Notes: generated from the sequence alone by a model not told the origin. Counted from the stretch's first letter, positions 8,901 through 15,898 are shown. The stretch is 16,937 bases of DNA from a bacterium (GCA_004560915.1 SFTR01000007.1:1-16937); one strand, 5' to 3'. Program-made: numbers and translations.

Positions 8901-11900
8901 GTGGTTAACAATGGTAAAAGTATTGATTTGACTATTGGAGAAGATGCTGTATTTACTAATTGGGGAATGTACTTAGATGGTAGACTTAGAGTATATGTTC
9001 CATCAGGTACAGACTCAGAAGGATTTGATTACTTAGAAGGATATAAGAAATTATTTGATGGTAATGATGCATTTGTTTATCCTAAAGGTACAATAATTGG
9101 AAGTTATAAACATGTAGCCATTCCATATGACTGGGGTGAATATAGTGTACGTGGAGTTACTAAGAAGAATGCTCAAGGAGAAGATGTAACTGCTTATGAA
9201 ATAATAGAGTATCACGGAGCTGATCTTACAAGTAGTTATCAAATACCTGATGTTATAGTATCTGATGAAGGACTAAGTGCTACAATAAGTGGTAACTCAT
9301 GGCAAAATGGTAGTGGTTATAGATTTGGTGGTACACTTACTATTAAAAATAATACAACTGCTACTATAAATGACTGGACAGTTAGAATTAATCTTCCTAC
9401 CGGTGTTACTTGGGGATCAACTTATACTGGAGCTAATGAAAACGTAAATGGTAACTTACTTGTTCTTACTAATAAAGACTATAATGGAACAATAAATGCA
9501 GGTGATTCTAAACAAATATCATTCTATTATGATATGTCAAGTCAAAGTTTAAGTATTGGAATACTTAGTGTTTACTCTTCAACAAGTCCTTTAATGAATA
9601 TTATTTCAGTAGGTGAATATGCTTATAGACATACATTATCTTCATCAAATCAAACTATAGATTTACTTGCAAATAACTTAATAAATATAGATAATCATGG
9701 TCTTGAAAATATTAAAGTTAAATCACTTACTTCAGAAAGTTTAATATCTATTGGAGACTATAGTTTATATAATACGGGTCTTCAAACAGTAGACCTTCCA
9801 AATTTAAATTCAATGGGTAAATATGCTATGTCAGATATGGATACACTTTATAGTGTTAACCTTGGTAATATTCAAGTAATGGGTGAGAATGCTATTAGTA
9901 ATAATCCAAATCTTGAACAAATATTTATAGGAACTACTAATACTGATAATATGTCTGTTCATAGTACCGCAATGAATAATATAGGTACGAATGCTAATAA
10001 TAGACTTAGAATATATGTACCTAGTGATAAAGTTGAATTCTATAAAGCTTTATTTAGTAATTATCAAGATTATATATTCCCAACTGGTTATATAGTTGGA
10101 AGTTATGTAAATACACCAATACCTTATGATATAGGAGAGTACTCAATACATGAAGTAACACTTAAAAATAGAAATAATGAAGACGTTACAGGTTGGGAAA
10201 TTATAGAATATCACGGAGCTGATATATCAAATACATTTAATATTCCACTTACATATACAGTTAATGGAGTAACAAAAGATGTTATATCAGTTGGTGACTA
10301 TGCATTTAAACATACTACTGTTAATGGTAGTGGTGGAAGTGACATAATAAATGATAAACTAATGAAGATAGGTGAACATAGTTTTGAAGGAATAACTGCT
10401 ATTAAATCATTTACTTCTAATAGTTTACTTGATATAGGAAGTTATGCATTTAATAAAGGTGGTCTTGTATATTTAGAAACACCAAATCTTAGAAGTATGG
10501 GCTCTTATGCTTTGGCTAATATGAATACACTATATAAAATAAACTTAGGTTCTGTATATCAAATGGATACTAATGCTGTGTATGCTCTTCCAAATTTAGT
10601 TCAAATATTCTTTAGTCCAGGTAGTGAAAAGAGAACATTTGATCAATATGCATTTACTGATGTTGGAACACTTACTAATAATAGAATTAGGTTCTATGTA
10701 GGAGCCTCTAGTACATCTACTGAAGTTAAAACACCTAATAATGTTAATATAAATGTTACTGATGATTGTAGAAGAAGTCAAAGTGGTAATGGTACTAATA
10801 GAAGATATACTTATGTATGTACGGTTACTGTTAATAATAATTCAGGTCATGATATAGAGGCATGGACAACATCTGTTACTCTTGGAAATACAACTCTTCA
10901 AACAGCAACGAATGTATTATATGAAGCATCAAGTTCTAGAATAATATTTAATAATACTTCTAGTAATGGCTCTTTAGCTGCTGGAGCAAGTACAACATTT
11001 ACTTATACAGTTAGAACTACTAATAATAGTACTTGGTCTAGTTTGTACAATCATTTATCTAGTTCAAGTGGTATATATTATACAACTACTATAACAACTT
11101 CATCTGACTATTTAACTGATGTTTATGCTTCATCATTTAGAAAAGAATATAAAGATTATTTCTATGATTATGGAACTATAATGGGTACTTATGTATCAAC
11201 TAATATTCCATATAATATAGGAGAATATAGTGTTATATTAAGAGAATATATTACTAAAGATAATGAGACTATTACTGGACTTGAGGTAGTTGAATATCAT
11301 GGTGCTGATTTGGATTCTACTTATTTGATACCTACAACTCTTACAGTGAATGGTCAAAGTTATGATGTTATAGGAGTAGGAGATAGAGCATTTAGATGGG
11401 CTTCTATGAGTAGTGGTGGATCATTTGATATAGTTAATACTAATTTAAGATATATAGCTGATTATGCATTCTATAATTTACAGGGTGTAAGAGAATTAAA
11501 TGTTCCGAATGTTGACTATATTGGAGAATATGCTTTATTCAATAATAAACTTTATAAAACAACAACTACTAAACTTGTAGAACTTGGTAATTATGCTTAT
11601 GCTAATAATACATCACTTAATTATGTAAATGCTGGTCCTGTTACTAGTATTGGTGAAGGTGCATTTTATGGATGTACTGGTATGGAACAAATGTATTTTG
11701 CTTCAACTAATGCTGATACTCAGGCAAGTGGTATGAAGATAGGAGTTGGAAGTAATGCATTCTATAATGTAGGTACTATTATTGGTAAACGTTTTAGAAT
11801 ATATGTTCCAGATGGAAAAATAGGTACTTCTAATGTTACTTATCAAGAAGCTTATAAGAATACATTCCCATCTAATGTTAAAGATTATATTTATCCAACT

Positions 11901-13253
11901 GGATATATAATTGGTAGTTATAAGTTTGGTACTCTTCCTTATGATATAGGTGAATATAGTGTTCGTGAAGTTACACTTAAAAATATGATGAATGCTGATG
12001 TGACTGGTTGGGAGATCGTTGAATATCATGGACCTGATGTTACTTCTTCATTTGAAATTCCTAATGAGATAACTGCTGGTGGTATTACTTATGATGTAGT
12101 ATCTATTGGTACTTATGCTTATTATGGAGTAGAAGTAGTTACTGGTCAAAACTGGATAGTTAATCTTCCTAATAGTGTTGTACTTATTGATGATTATGCA
12201 TTCTATCAAACAGATGTTACTAGAGTTAGCGGTAACCAAATAACTAGACTTGGTAAGTATTCATTTGCTGATTGTGAAAAATTAACTAATGCTATATTTA
12301 ATAGTGTAGTTGTAGCTGATGATTATTGTCTTTATAGTTGTGGTTCTATTTCATATATTCAATTTGGTACTGGTACTACTGATATTAATGATTATGCTTT
12401 ATATAATCCATATCAGGGTGGACCAACGACGACATTAAGCATGCAAGTTAATAGTGTTCCAAATACTGCTTCAACAGCACTTCCAGGATATGAAAGAGGA
12501 TTCTTAGGATTATGGTATAACTCACACTTTACTTATTCTGTACCTTCTAGTGTTGTTAATGACTTTAGAGATGCTACTCCATGGAAATATCATAATTATT
12601 CAAGTGCTCAATATTCTTCAGATTTCTTATATATACTTAATAACAATAATGAAATTAAGATAACATCTTATACTGGTAATGCTGCTTCGGTAACTATTCC
12701 TAATACTTTAGATGTAAATGGTAGAAGTTATAATGTTACTAGTATTGCTGCTGATGCATTTGATGGAAATAGATATGTAACAACGCTTACGCTTCCACAA
12801 TATTTAAATGATATACCAGATGGATTCTTAGATGGAAATAGTAATATAAGTAATTTAAATGTTAATGCAAATAATACAACATTCTCAAGTACTAATGGAG
12901 TTCTTTATAATAAAGATGCAAGTATACTTGTTAGATATCCTAATGGAAAGACTGCTATGACATTTACTATTCCAAATACTGTTAAGACTATAGGTTATAG
13001 ATCATTTGCTAATCAAACTAATATAAGTACTATTTATATGAGTAGTGCACTTGAAAGTATTGGAGCTTATGCATTTGATGGATGTACAAATTTAATAACT
13101 TATTATTTCTATACAGACGTACCAAAGTTAACTCAATTTGATACATTTGCTACTTCATATCAATTACAAATGTATGTTCCATCTACAGCTATTGATAATT
13201 ATAGAAGTGATACATACTTTAAATCTTATAGTAGATATCTACAAATAAATTAA
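5913..13253 (+). CDS. Giant BspA-type leucine-rich repeat surface protein with internal SipW-type signal
   Basis: A 2446-residue protein. The first 145 residues are unusual: a very Lys/Arg-rich head, a hydrophobic stretch (42-60), a second basic stretch, then the export helix (127-141) ending in A-Y-S-W-F (142-146), a SipW-type border. ATG 5913 follows a GGAG site 8 nt after the peptidase stop; ATG at residue 120 has no good site. Beyond the signal come a TasA-like beta region (about 150-345), a beta-solenoid-like region (about 345-560), then BspA-type LRR_5 repeats (I-x-x-Y-A-F, I-P-x-x-V-x-x-I motifs) to the end. Four approximately 240-residue units start at about 1056, 1389, 1751 and 1994, each opening with a G-T/Y-I-x-G-S/T-Y..P-Y-x-x-G-E-Y-S block and E-Y-H-G-x-D. 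Two carry inserted CBM2-like domains. There is no LPXTG or C-terminal helix. BspA-type proteins are adhesins; adhesion or matrix building is inferred. Confidence -1.
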   Translation: MKDSINKIYSAIVNYMIDFFHIAQKKCKRKIKRIKRKLRKFYYYEILGVIVVSVYFYRFLEDVYNLRFLKNFRSKSKLYLWKFKNWCHEYYKAYKKYLENANLKNNEKINGIKSEYSKYMTPRIMAKVGVLAVLSVFLIYDAYSWFYNEYVSKGTEIGLGTVEHIVNQYDKNGTLIGTEGDTVTVVRETDLSNMFKNTRYIEIKNTGSLNIDYNLSFTLDGTMSNAGVLYYRVIDITDEVLSSTVTSTNDTKLKAYAALNPTPENLETDALNPVSNLTTIPQIIIKGEIDKDKDDDENNYRYFRIDYGMYQTVNSSLYSGASVSVHANVYCTQRGIDASLASEGQIWLVENETQFRDAVLNALSGDTIKLADDITIDGSVDFQRRVHLDTGGYNLHFTGDLVYDFVEMGKLKIDTSSGGKIDVDGNLYINTPKSQIHIVGLNQDYDIFVGKEFTVNGIQNEEEDGVLLEAVRIVKNKVGNIPVDIIVESNTRLTIAPNVEVGYVIGADGSTNIEILNNGTITQIQLQNMKLIDSFSKYQIYVYNLNTILGVLNGPSIMLPSNSTPYTGPNTGNTLIIRGVSSNNITVGGSDHFTGDDINQGAPEDSVIPIQGEVDSYYVYIRDNNESLEKLLKAYFDDIDPTTTIENIYNIKKLIIYTINTAYFENEDFTYIASDEMHSIEYLGLANATISDGTTINKIANDTLKDKTSLKTLILSKTLSTIGSNAFLNVNLGRVSNGRNFTFLSIPSTVTSIGENAFKNARYVKFEGQIPPSVGNNAFNDSSNGTKFFVSQGAIETYRNTNNINEAYVYYHAELSDNKQYFVYDYNDGYGISYFINSVSVGSSIVIPNTITKSSVTKNVTALGYNSYRNLNTPSTGTKITIPSTVTLIDSYAFYSDNILEINLSEVKTINSYAFYNTKLTTLVSNKLDYIGSYAFYQNPITYISVPNVTQIMPYSFMNNITLYEMDLGTVKVIGDKAFYNCPQLGRVWFNNLTTKVVNNGKSIDLTIGEDAVFTNWGMYLDGRLRVYVPSGTDSEGFDYLEGYKKLFDGNDAFVYPKGTIIGSYKHVAIPYDWGEYSVRGVTKKNAQGEDVTAYEIIEYHGADLTSSYQIPDVIVSDEGLSATISGNSWQNGSGYRFGGTLTIKNNTTATINDWTVRINLPTGVTWGSTYTGANENVNGNLLVLTNKDYNGTINAGDSKQISFYYDMSSQSLSIGILSVYSSTSPLMNIISVGEYAYRHTLSSSNQTIDLLANNLINIDNHGLENIKVKSLTSESLISIGDYSLYNTGLQTVDLPNLNSMGKYAMSDMDTLYSVNLGNIQVMGENAISNNPNLEQIFIGTTNTDNMSVHSTAMNNIGTNANNRLRIYVPSDKVEFYKALFSNYQDYIFPTGYIVGSYVNTPIPYDIGEYSIHEVTLKNRNNEDVTGWEIIEYHGADISNTFNIPLTYTVNGVTKDVISVGDYAFKHTTVNGSGGSDIINDKLMKIGEHSFEGITAIKSFTSNSLLDIGSYAFNKGGLVYLETPNLRSMGSYALANMNTLYKINLGSVYQMDTNAVYALPNLVQIFFSPGSEKRTFDQYAFTDVGTLTNNRIRFYVGASSTSTEVKTPNNVNINVTDDCRRSQSGNGTNRRYTYVCTVTVNNNSGHDIEAWTTSVTLGNTTLQTATNVLYEASSSRIIFNNTSSNGSLAAGASTTFTYTVRTTNNSTWSSLYNHLSSSSGIYYTTTITTSSDYLTDVYASSFRKEYKDYFYDYGTIMGTYVSTNIPYNIGEYSVILREYITKDNETITGLEVVEYHGADLDSTYLIPTTLTVNGQSYDVIGVGDRAFRWASMSSGGSFDIVNTNLRYIADYAFYNLQGVRELNVPNVDYIGEYALFNNKLYKTTTTKLVELGNYAYANNTSLNYVNAGPVTSIGEGAFYGCTGMEQMYFASTNADTQASGMKIGVGSNAFYNVGTIIGKRFRIYVPDGKIGTSNVTYQEAYKNTFPSNVKDYIYPTGYIIGSYKFGTLPYDIGEYSVREVTLKNMMNADVTGWEIVEYHGPDVTSSFEIPNEITAGGITYDVVSIGTYAYYGVEVVTGQNWIVNLPNSVVLIDDYAFYQTDVTRVSGNQITRLGKYSFADCEKLTNAIFNSVVVADDYCLYSCGSISYIQFGTGTTDINDYALYNPYQGGPTTTLSMQVNSVPNTASTALPGYERGFLGLWYNSHFTYSVPSSVVNDFRDATPWKYHNYSSAQYSSDFLYILNNNNEIKITSYTGNAASVTIPNTLDVNGRSYNVTSIAADAFDGNRYVTTLTLPQYLNDIPDGFLDGNSNISNLNVNANNTTFSSTNGVLYNKDASILVRYPNGKTAMTFTIPNTVKTIGYRSFANQTNISTIYMSSALESIGAYAFDGCTNLITYYFYTDVPKLTQFDTFATSYQLQMYVPSTAIDNYRSDTYFKSYSRYLQIN
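9252..9593 (+). other. CBM2-like domain inserted in repeat unit 1 (residues 1114-1227)
   Basis: About 114 residues interrupt the unit between the Y-x-I-P strand and the I-S-V-G-[ED]-Y-A motif. The insert shows the family 2 carbohydrate-binding order: S-W near the start, a G-G-T-L-T-I-K-N-N strand, I-N-D-W-T-V, L-P-T-G-V-T-W, then G-T-I-N-A-G-D-S before a last strand. CBM2 domains bind polysaccharide through exposed tryptophans. The domain call is by pattern only. Confidence -1.
10731..11114 (+). other. Second CBM2-like domain, inserted at a different site in repeat unit 2 (residues 1607-1734)
   Basis: About 128 residues interrupt the unit just after the R-[IF]-Y-V strand near its end. The order is a C-x(16)-C pair (C1619, C1636), a V-T-V-N-N-N-S-G strand, I-E-A-W-T, then S-L-A-A-G-A-S-T-T-F-T-Y. 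It resembles CBM2 but is more diverged than the first insert and adds the possible disulfide. Predicted from pattern only. Confidence -1.
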
Positions 13254-13283
13254 AACAAAAGTATTAATTTACTTTTGTTTTTA
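13253..13283 (+). terminator. Intrinsic terminator of the secretion operon
   Basis: An 11-bp A/T-rich inverted repeat (AAACAAAAGTA with TACTTTTGTTT, arms 13253-13263 and 13270-13280, 6-nt loop) overlaps the last base of the giant gene's TAA and ends in a T5 run. The stem has only two G-C pairs, so it may be leaky. Confidence -1.
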
Positions 13284-13299
13284 AATTTATAAAAAATAA

Positions 13300-13328
13300 T
13301 TTACTGTAGAAGCAAATTATGGTATATT
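13300..13328 (+). promoter_or_regulatory. Promoter of the intergenic small RNA (extended -10)
   Basis: TTTACT (13300-13305), a 17-nt spacer, and TATATT (13323-13328) preceded by TGG, giving an extended -10. The predicted start is near 13335. Four of six -35 and five of six -10 positions match the housekeeping sigma consensus. Confidence -1.
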
Positions 13329-13334
13329 ATTGTT

Positions 13335-13418
13335 AGTGAAGTACCCGACCCCCTGAGTCGGTGCCACAAAAATAATTTTTGTTTAGCCTAACTCATTTAA
13401 GTTAGGTTTTATTATTTT
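13335..13418 (+). ncRNA. Small structured RNA, candidate antitoxin or regulatory sRNA
   Basis: About 84 nt lie between a good promoter and an intrinsic terminator, with no ORF and no Shine-Dalgarno site. Three stem-loops can be read: a G/C-rich 5' hairpin (arms 13341-13349 and 13357-13364, one bulged C, extended by GUG/CAC at 13336-13338 and 13365-13367) with a CCCCUGA loop; an A/U palindrome (13366-13382); and the terminator stem (13387-13406). The G/C content of the first hairpin stands out sharply from its surroundings. The 5' hairpin has a counterpart at the 5' end of the opposing - strand transcript. I do not recognise a known RNA class. Roles consistent with the layout are antisense control of the 21-residue peptide or base-pairing through the C-rich loop. 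Confidence -1.
13387..13418 (+). terminator. Intrinsic terminator of the small RNA
   Basis: A perfect 7-bp stem CCTAACT/AGTTAGG (13387-13393, 13400-13406) with a 6-nt loop is followed by TTTTATTATTTT. The stem is also readable on the - strand, where the small ORF's transcript would run into it, but there the U-tract is displaced, so termination on that strand is less certain. Confidence -1.
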
Positions 13419-13430
13419 CTAAGTTGTTGT

Positions 13431-13496
13431 TTAGTTAAAGATAATTAATAAAATAATAATTACTAGAAGAACTAGTATTAGTAGATCTTTTTTCAT
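13431..13496 (-). CDS. 21-residue hydrophobic peptide, candidate type I toxin
   Basis: ATG at 13496 down to TAA at 13431 gives a 21-residue peptide: M-K-K-D, then 16 uninterrupted Leu/Ile/Val/Phe residues, then N. It is too short for usual gene calls. Support comes from a strong GGAGGTGG site 7 nt upstream, a promoter with a perfect TTGACA box, and a convergent small RNA whose terminator lies about 25-45 nt beyond the stop. Lengths and composition match membrane-active toxins of type I systems (Ibs, Fst, TxpA classes), but I see no sequence match to any of them. Alternatives are a small membrane-protein regulator, for example of the secretion operon. Hydrophobic ORFs arise easily in AT-rich DNA, so the ribosome site and promoter carry most of the weight. 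Confidence -1.
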   Translation of the reverse strand: MKKDLLILVLLVIIILLIIFN

Positions 13497-13503
13497 TATT
13501 ATA

Positions 13504-13511
13504 CCACCTCC
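13504..13511 (-). promoter_or_regulatory. Strong Shine-Dalgarno of the 21-residue peptide
   Basis: GGAGGTGG on the - strand with 7 nt to ATG 13496. It is closer to consensus than most sites in this window, which is the main reason to believe the short ORF is translated. Confidence -1.
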
Positions 13512-13517
13512 GTTTAA

Positions 13518-13575
13518 GAACACCTAATATGAAGTATTCAACCAAATGAGAGATGGCACCTAAACAGGTACTTTG
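13518..13575 (-). other. Structured 5' leader of the small-peptide mRNA
   Basis: Two hairpins can be read in the - strand transcript: GUACCU-GUUU-AGGUGC (13571-13556), almost at the predicted 5' end, and GAAUAC..GUGUUC (13539-13518, 10-nt loop), just upstream of the ribosome site. A direct repeat AAAGTAC occurs twice around the predicted start (13574 and 13587). The second hairpin could influence access to the ribosome site. Confidence -1.
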
Positions 13576-13581
13576 TGATGT

Positions 13582-13610
13582 ACTTTATCATATAGAAAAT
13601 TCTATGTCAA
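13582..13610 (-). promoter_or_regulatory. Promoter of the small-peptide mRNA
   Basis: On the - strand, TTGACA (13610-13605), a 17-nt spacer, and TAAAGT (13587-13582). The -35 box is perfect and the -10 matches four of six. A better -10 hexamer, TATGAT, sits 5 nt upstream but with a spacer of only 12 nt. Transcription should start near 13575-13580. Confidence -1.
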
Positions 13611-13620
13611 AAGTATAATG

Positions 13621-13783
13621 ATTTAATTTTAATTTAGAGATTAAGTACAATAATTTATTTTTTCTATAAAGATATAATTTATATTATGTAGTTAAGTTTA
13701 TAGATTATTTTTAATTAAAAATTCATAAAGTTTTAAAGATTTAAAAATAATTTAAATGTTTGCTTTTCTAAGAGTTGTGTTAA
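13621..13783. other. AT-rich spacer with no recognised feature
   Basis: Between the divergent promoter area of the small-peptide gene and the pcrA promoter I see only A/T-rich sequence with short homopolymer runs. There is no ORF with a ribosome site, no strong hairpin and no tRNA-like structure. Confidence -1.
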
Positions 13784-13792
13784 TGTTATAAT
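13784..13792 (+). promoter_or_regulatory. Extended -10 promoter of pcrA
   Basis: TGTTATAAT is a perfect extended -10 (TGn-TATAAT, hexamer 13787-13792). The -35 region is weak. The predicted start lies at about 13799, inside or just before the AAGAGGT ribosome site, so the 5' leader is very short. Confidence -1.
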
Positions 13793-13810
13793 GGTTAAGA
13801 GGTAATTAAT

Positions 13811-15898
13811 ATGATGTTAAATAATAAACAATTAGAAGCAGTTAATCATAAAGATGGACCTTGTTTAGTTCTTGCAGGTGCAGGTAGTGGTAAAACAAGA
13901 GTATTAACTGAAAGAATAATAAAATTAATAGATGAAGGAGTAAGTCCATATAATATACTTGCGATAACATTTACTAATAAAGCAGCTAAAGAAATGAGAG
14001 AAAGAGTAGAAGCTAAAATAGATACTATTGCTGACTCAATATTTATAGGTACATTCCATTCATTTGGACTTAGAATATTAAGAGAAAATTATAATGATAT
14101 AGGATACACATCAAATATAACAATACTTGATACTGATGACACTAAAGCACTAGTTAAAAGAATATTAAAAGAGAATTCTTATGATCCAGCTAACTATGAT
14201 ATAAAACATATTTTATCTAGAATAAGTAGTGCTAAGAATGATGGATTAAGTCCTTTAGAATACTCTAAATTATTTTTAAGAGATGATGATAGAGTAATAT
14301 CTTTTGTATATGAGAAATATCTTAAATTATTAAAAGAAAATAACTCAGTAGATTTTGATGATTTATTATTAAAACCAGTAGAATTATTTAAAAAACGTAA
14401 AGATATACTAGAAAAATATCAAGAAAGATTTAAATATATTTTAGTAGATGAATATCAAGATACTAATAGTATTCAATACGAATTATGTAAATTACTTGCT
14501 AGTAAATATCATAATATCTTTGTAGTAGGAGATGCTAATCAATCTATATATTCATGGAGAAATGCTGATTATAGAAATATACTTAATTTTGAAAAAGATT
14601 ATAAAGATGCTAAAGTAGTTCTTTTAGAAGAAAATTATAGAAGTACTAATACAATACTTAAAGCAGCAAACTCTGTAATTAAGAATAATCGTGAAGGTAC
14701 TAAATTAAATCTTTGGACATCCAGTGGAGATGGAGAAAAAATAGAGTATGTAAGACTTGAAGATGAAATTAAAGAAAGTTCGTTTGTTATTAAAAAAATA
14801 AAAGAAATGATTGATGAAGGATATAAATATAGTGATTTTGCAGTACTTTATAGAACTAATGCTCAAAGTAGAACAATTGAAGAAGCTTTTAGAAGAAGTA
14901 ATATTCCATATAATATTATAGGTAGTTATTACTTTTATAGTAGAAAAGAAATTAAAGATTTAATTGCATATTTAAATTTGATATATAACTCAAATGATTC
15001 AGTTAGTTTAGAAAGAGCAATTAATACACCTAAAAGAGGAATAGGTACTAAAACAATAGAAAATATTCGTAGTAAAACTCGTGAAAATAATATATCTATG
15101 TTTGATGCGATAGAGTCTGGTAAAGAACTTGAATTTAAAAAATTAATACTTGAATTACAAGAAGATGCTAAAACATTAAGTTTATCAGAATTAATAGAAG
15201 ATGTGCTTGTGAAAAGTGGTTTAAGAAGAGAATATGAACTTGATAAATCACTTGAAAGTGATTCTAAGATAGAAAACTTAAATGAATTTAAATCAGTCGC
15301 TGTTGCTTTTGAAGAAAGTGGCATATATGATTTATCAACATTTTTAGAAAACATTTTATTAGTAAGTGATGAAGGTCAATATAAAGAAAATAAAGAAAAT
15401 GTTAATTTAATGACATTGCATTCTGCGAAGGGACTTGAATTTAAAGTTGTATTTATTCTAGGAATGGAAGAAGGAATATTCCCTCATAGTAGAAGCTTTG
15501 AAAGTGCTAGTGAACTTGAGGAAGAAAGAAGACTATGTTATGTAGGAATTACTAGAGCTAAGAAAATTCTTTATTTATTAAGTGCTAGACAAAGAACAAT
15601 ATTTGGTAAAACTAGTGGTACAGTTGAAAGTAGATTTATTAAAGAAATAGATAATGATTTAATTAATAAAACTAATATGTCAGTTAGACCTGATGATAGA
15701 CCTAAGAGAACACTTGGAAATATGTATAATTCTAATGTAAGCAGTGATGGAATAAAAGCAGGAGATAATGTTATACATACAGTATTTGGAGAAGGTGTTG
15801 TTGTTAAGATTACAGGTAATATTGCAACTATAGCATTTGCTCATGGAGTAGGTATAAAGAGTATAGCTGCTAATCATAAATATTTAACTAAGAAATAA
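13811..15898 (+). CDS. pcrA: ATP-dependent DNA helicase PcrA/UvrD family
   Basis: A 695-residue superfamily 1A 3'-5' helicase acting in replication-fork maintenance and nucleotide excision repair. All motifs are readable: Q-motif N-N-K-Q-L-E-A-V at the N-terminus, Walker A GAGSGKT (23-29), motif Ia T-F-T-N-K-A-A, motif II DEYQD (213-217), motif III G-D-A-N-Q-S-I-Y-S-W-R, motif IV E-N-Y-R-S-T, motif V T-L-H-S-A-K-G-L-E-F, and motif VI C-Y-V-G-I-T-R-A. The C-terminus carries the PcrA-type Tudor-like domain (G-D-N-V-I-H-T-V-F-G-E-G, about 647-692), which contacts RNA polymerase and separates PcrA from Rep. Length is slightly below the usual 720-740. Start: ATG 13811, with AAGAGGT 7 nt upstream; ATG 13814 is equally possible. 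It is unrelated to the operon upstream and has its own promoter. Confidence -1.
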   Translation: MMLNNKQLEAVNHKDGPCLVLAGAGSGKTRVLTERIIKLIDEGVSPYNILAITFTNKAAKEMRERVEAKIDTIADSIFIGTFHSFGLRILRENYNDIGYTSNITILDTDDTKALVKRILKENSYDPANYDIKHILSRISSAKNDGLSPLEYSKLFLRDDDRVISFVYEKYLKLLKENNSVDFDDLLLKPVELFKKRKDILEKYQERFKYILVDEYQDTNSIQYELCKLLASKYHNIFVVGDANQSIYSWRNADYRNILNFEKDYKDAKVVLLEENYRSTNTILKAANSVIKNNREGTKLNLWTSSGDGEKIEYVRLEDEIKESSFVIKKIKEMIDEGYKYSDFAVLYRTNAQSRTIEEAFRRSNIPYNIIGSYYFYSRKEIKDLIAYLNLIYNSNDSVSLERAINTPKRGIGTKTIENIRSKTRENNISMFDAIESGKELEFKKLILELQEDAKTLSLSELIEDVLVKSGLRREYELDKSLESDSKIENLNEFKSVAVAFEESGIYDLSTFLENILLVSDEGQYKENKENVNLMTLHSAKGLEFKVVFILGMEEGIFPHSRSFESASELEEERRLCYVGITRAKKILYLLSARQRTIFGKTSGTVESRFIKEIDNDLINKTNMSVRPDDRPKRTLGNMYNSNVSSDGIKAGDNVIHTVFGEGVVVKITGNIATIAFAHGVGIKSIAANHKYLTKK

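Larger units (their letters stand above)
9078..12500 (+). repeat. Four diverged ~240-codon repeat units inside the giant gene
   Basis: Units start near 9078, 10077, 11163 and 11892. Each begins with the block Y/F-x-x-G-[TY]-I-[IVM]-G-[ST]-Y, then [IL]-P-Y-[DN]-x-G-E-Y-S, then E-[IV]-[IV]-E-Y-H-G-[AP]-D, followed by an LRR run. Spacing is 333, 362 and 243 residues; removing the CBM2-like inserts of the first two brings all to about 225-243. The DNA is well diverged between units, so these are old duplications. The 3' limit of the fourth unit is approximate. Confidence -1.
13340..13575. repeat. Inverted pair of AGTACC..GGTGCCA hairpin motifs
   Basis: AAGTACC..GGTGCCA occurs at 13340-13366 on the + strand and, reversed, at 13554-13573 on the - strand. 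Inner parts differ in length and sequence but remain self-complementary. The two copies place the same hairpin near the 5' end of two convergent transcripts. No clean target-site duplication is visible at the outer ends. Confidence -1.

Noticed and set aside
7922..12239. Several open frames of 60-110 codons on the - strand within the giant gene and others
   Set aside because: Low-complexity, Ile/Ser/Asn-rich translations without ribosome sites, opposite a continuous well-supported coding frame; they are by-products of AT-rich codon use.
5913..13253. Sortase-anchored cell-wall protein
   Set aside because: No LPXTG-like motif, hydrophobic tail or basic C-terminus; the protein ends in a normal LRR-type region. 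The same holds for the three smaller secreted proteins.
13356..13367. Similarity of GAGTCGGTGC to the 3' hairpin of a type II CRISPR tracrRNA
   Set aside because: Only about ten bases match, the partner arm differs, and no repeats, spacers or cas genes are in the window. Chance resemblance within a local hairpin.
13340..13575. Small non-autonomous transposable element with terminal inverted repeats
   Set aside because: The inverted repeats are short, imperfect and differ inside, and the flanks show no clean target-site duplication. Kept as an alternative in the hairpin finding only.
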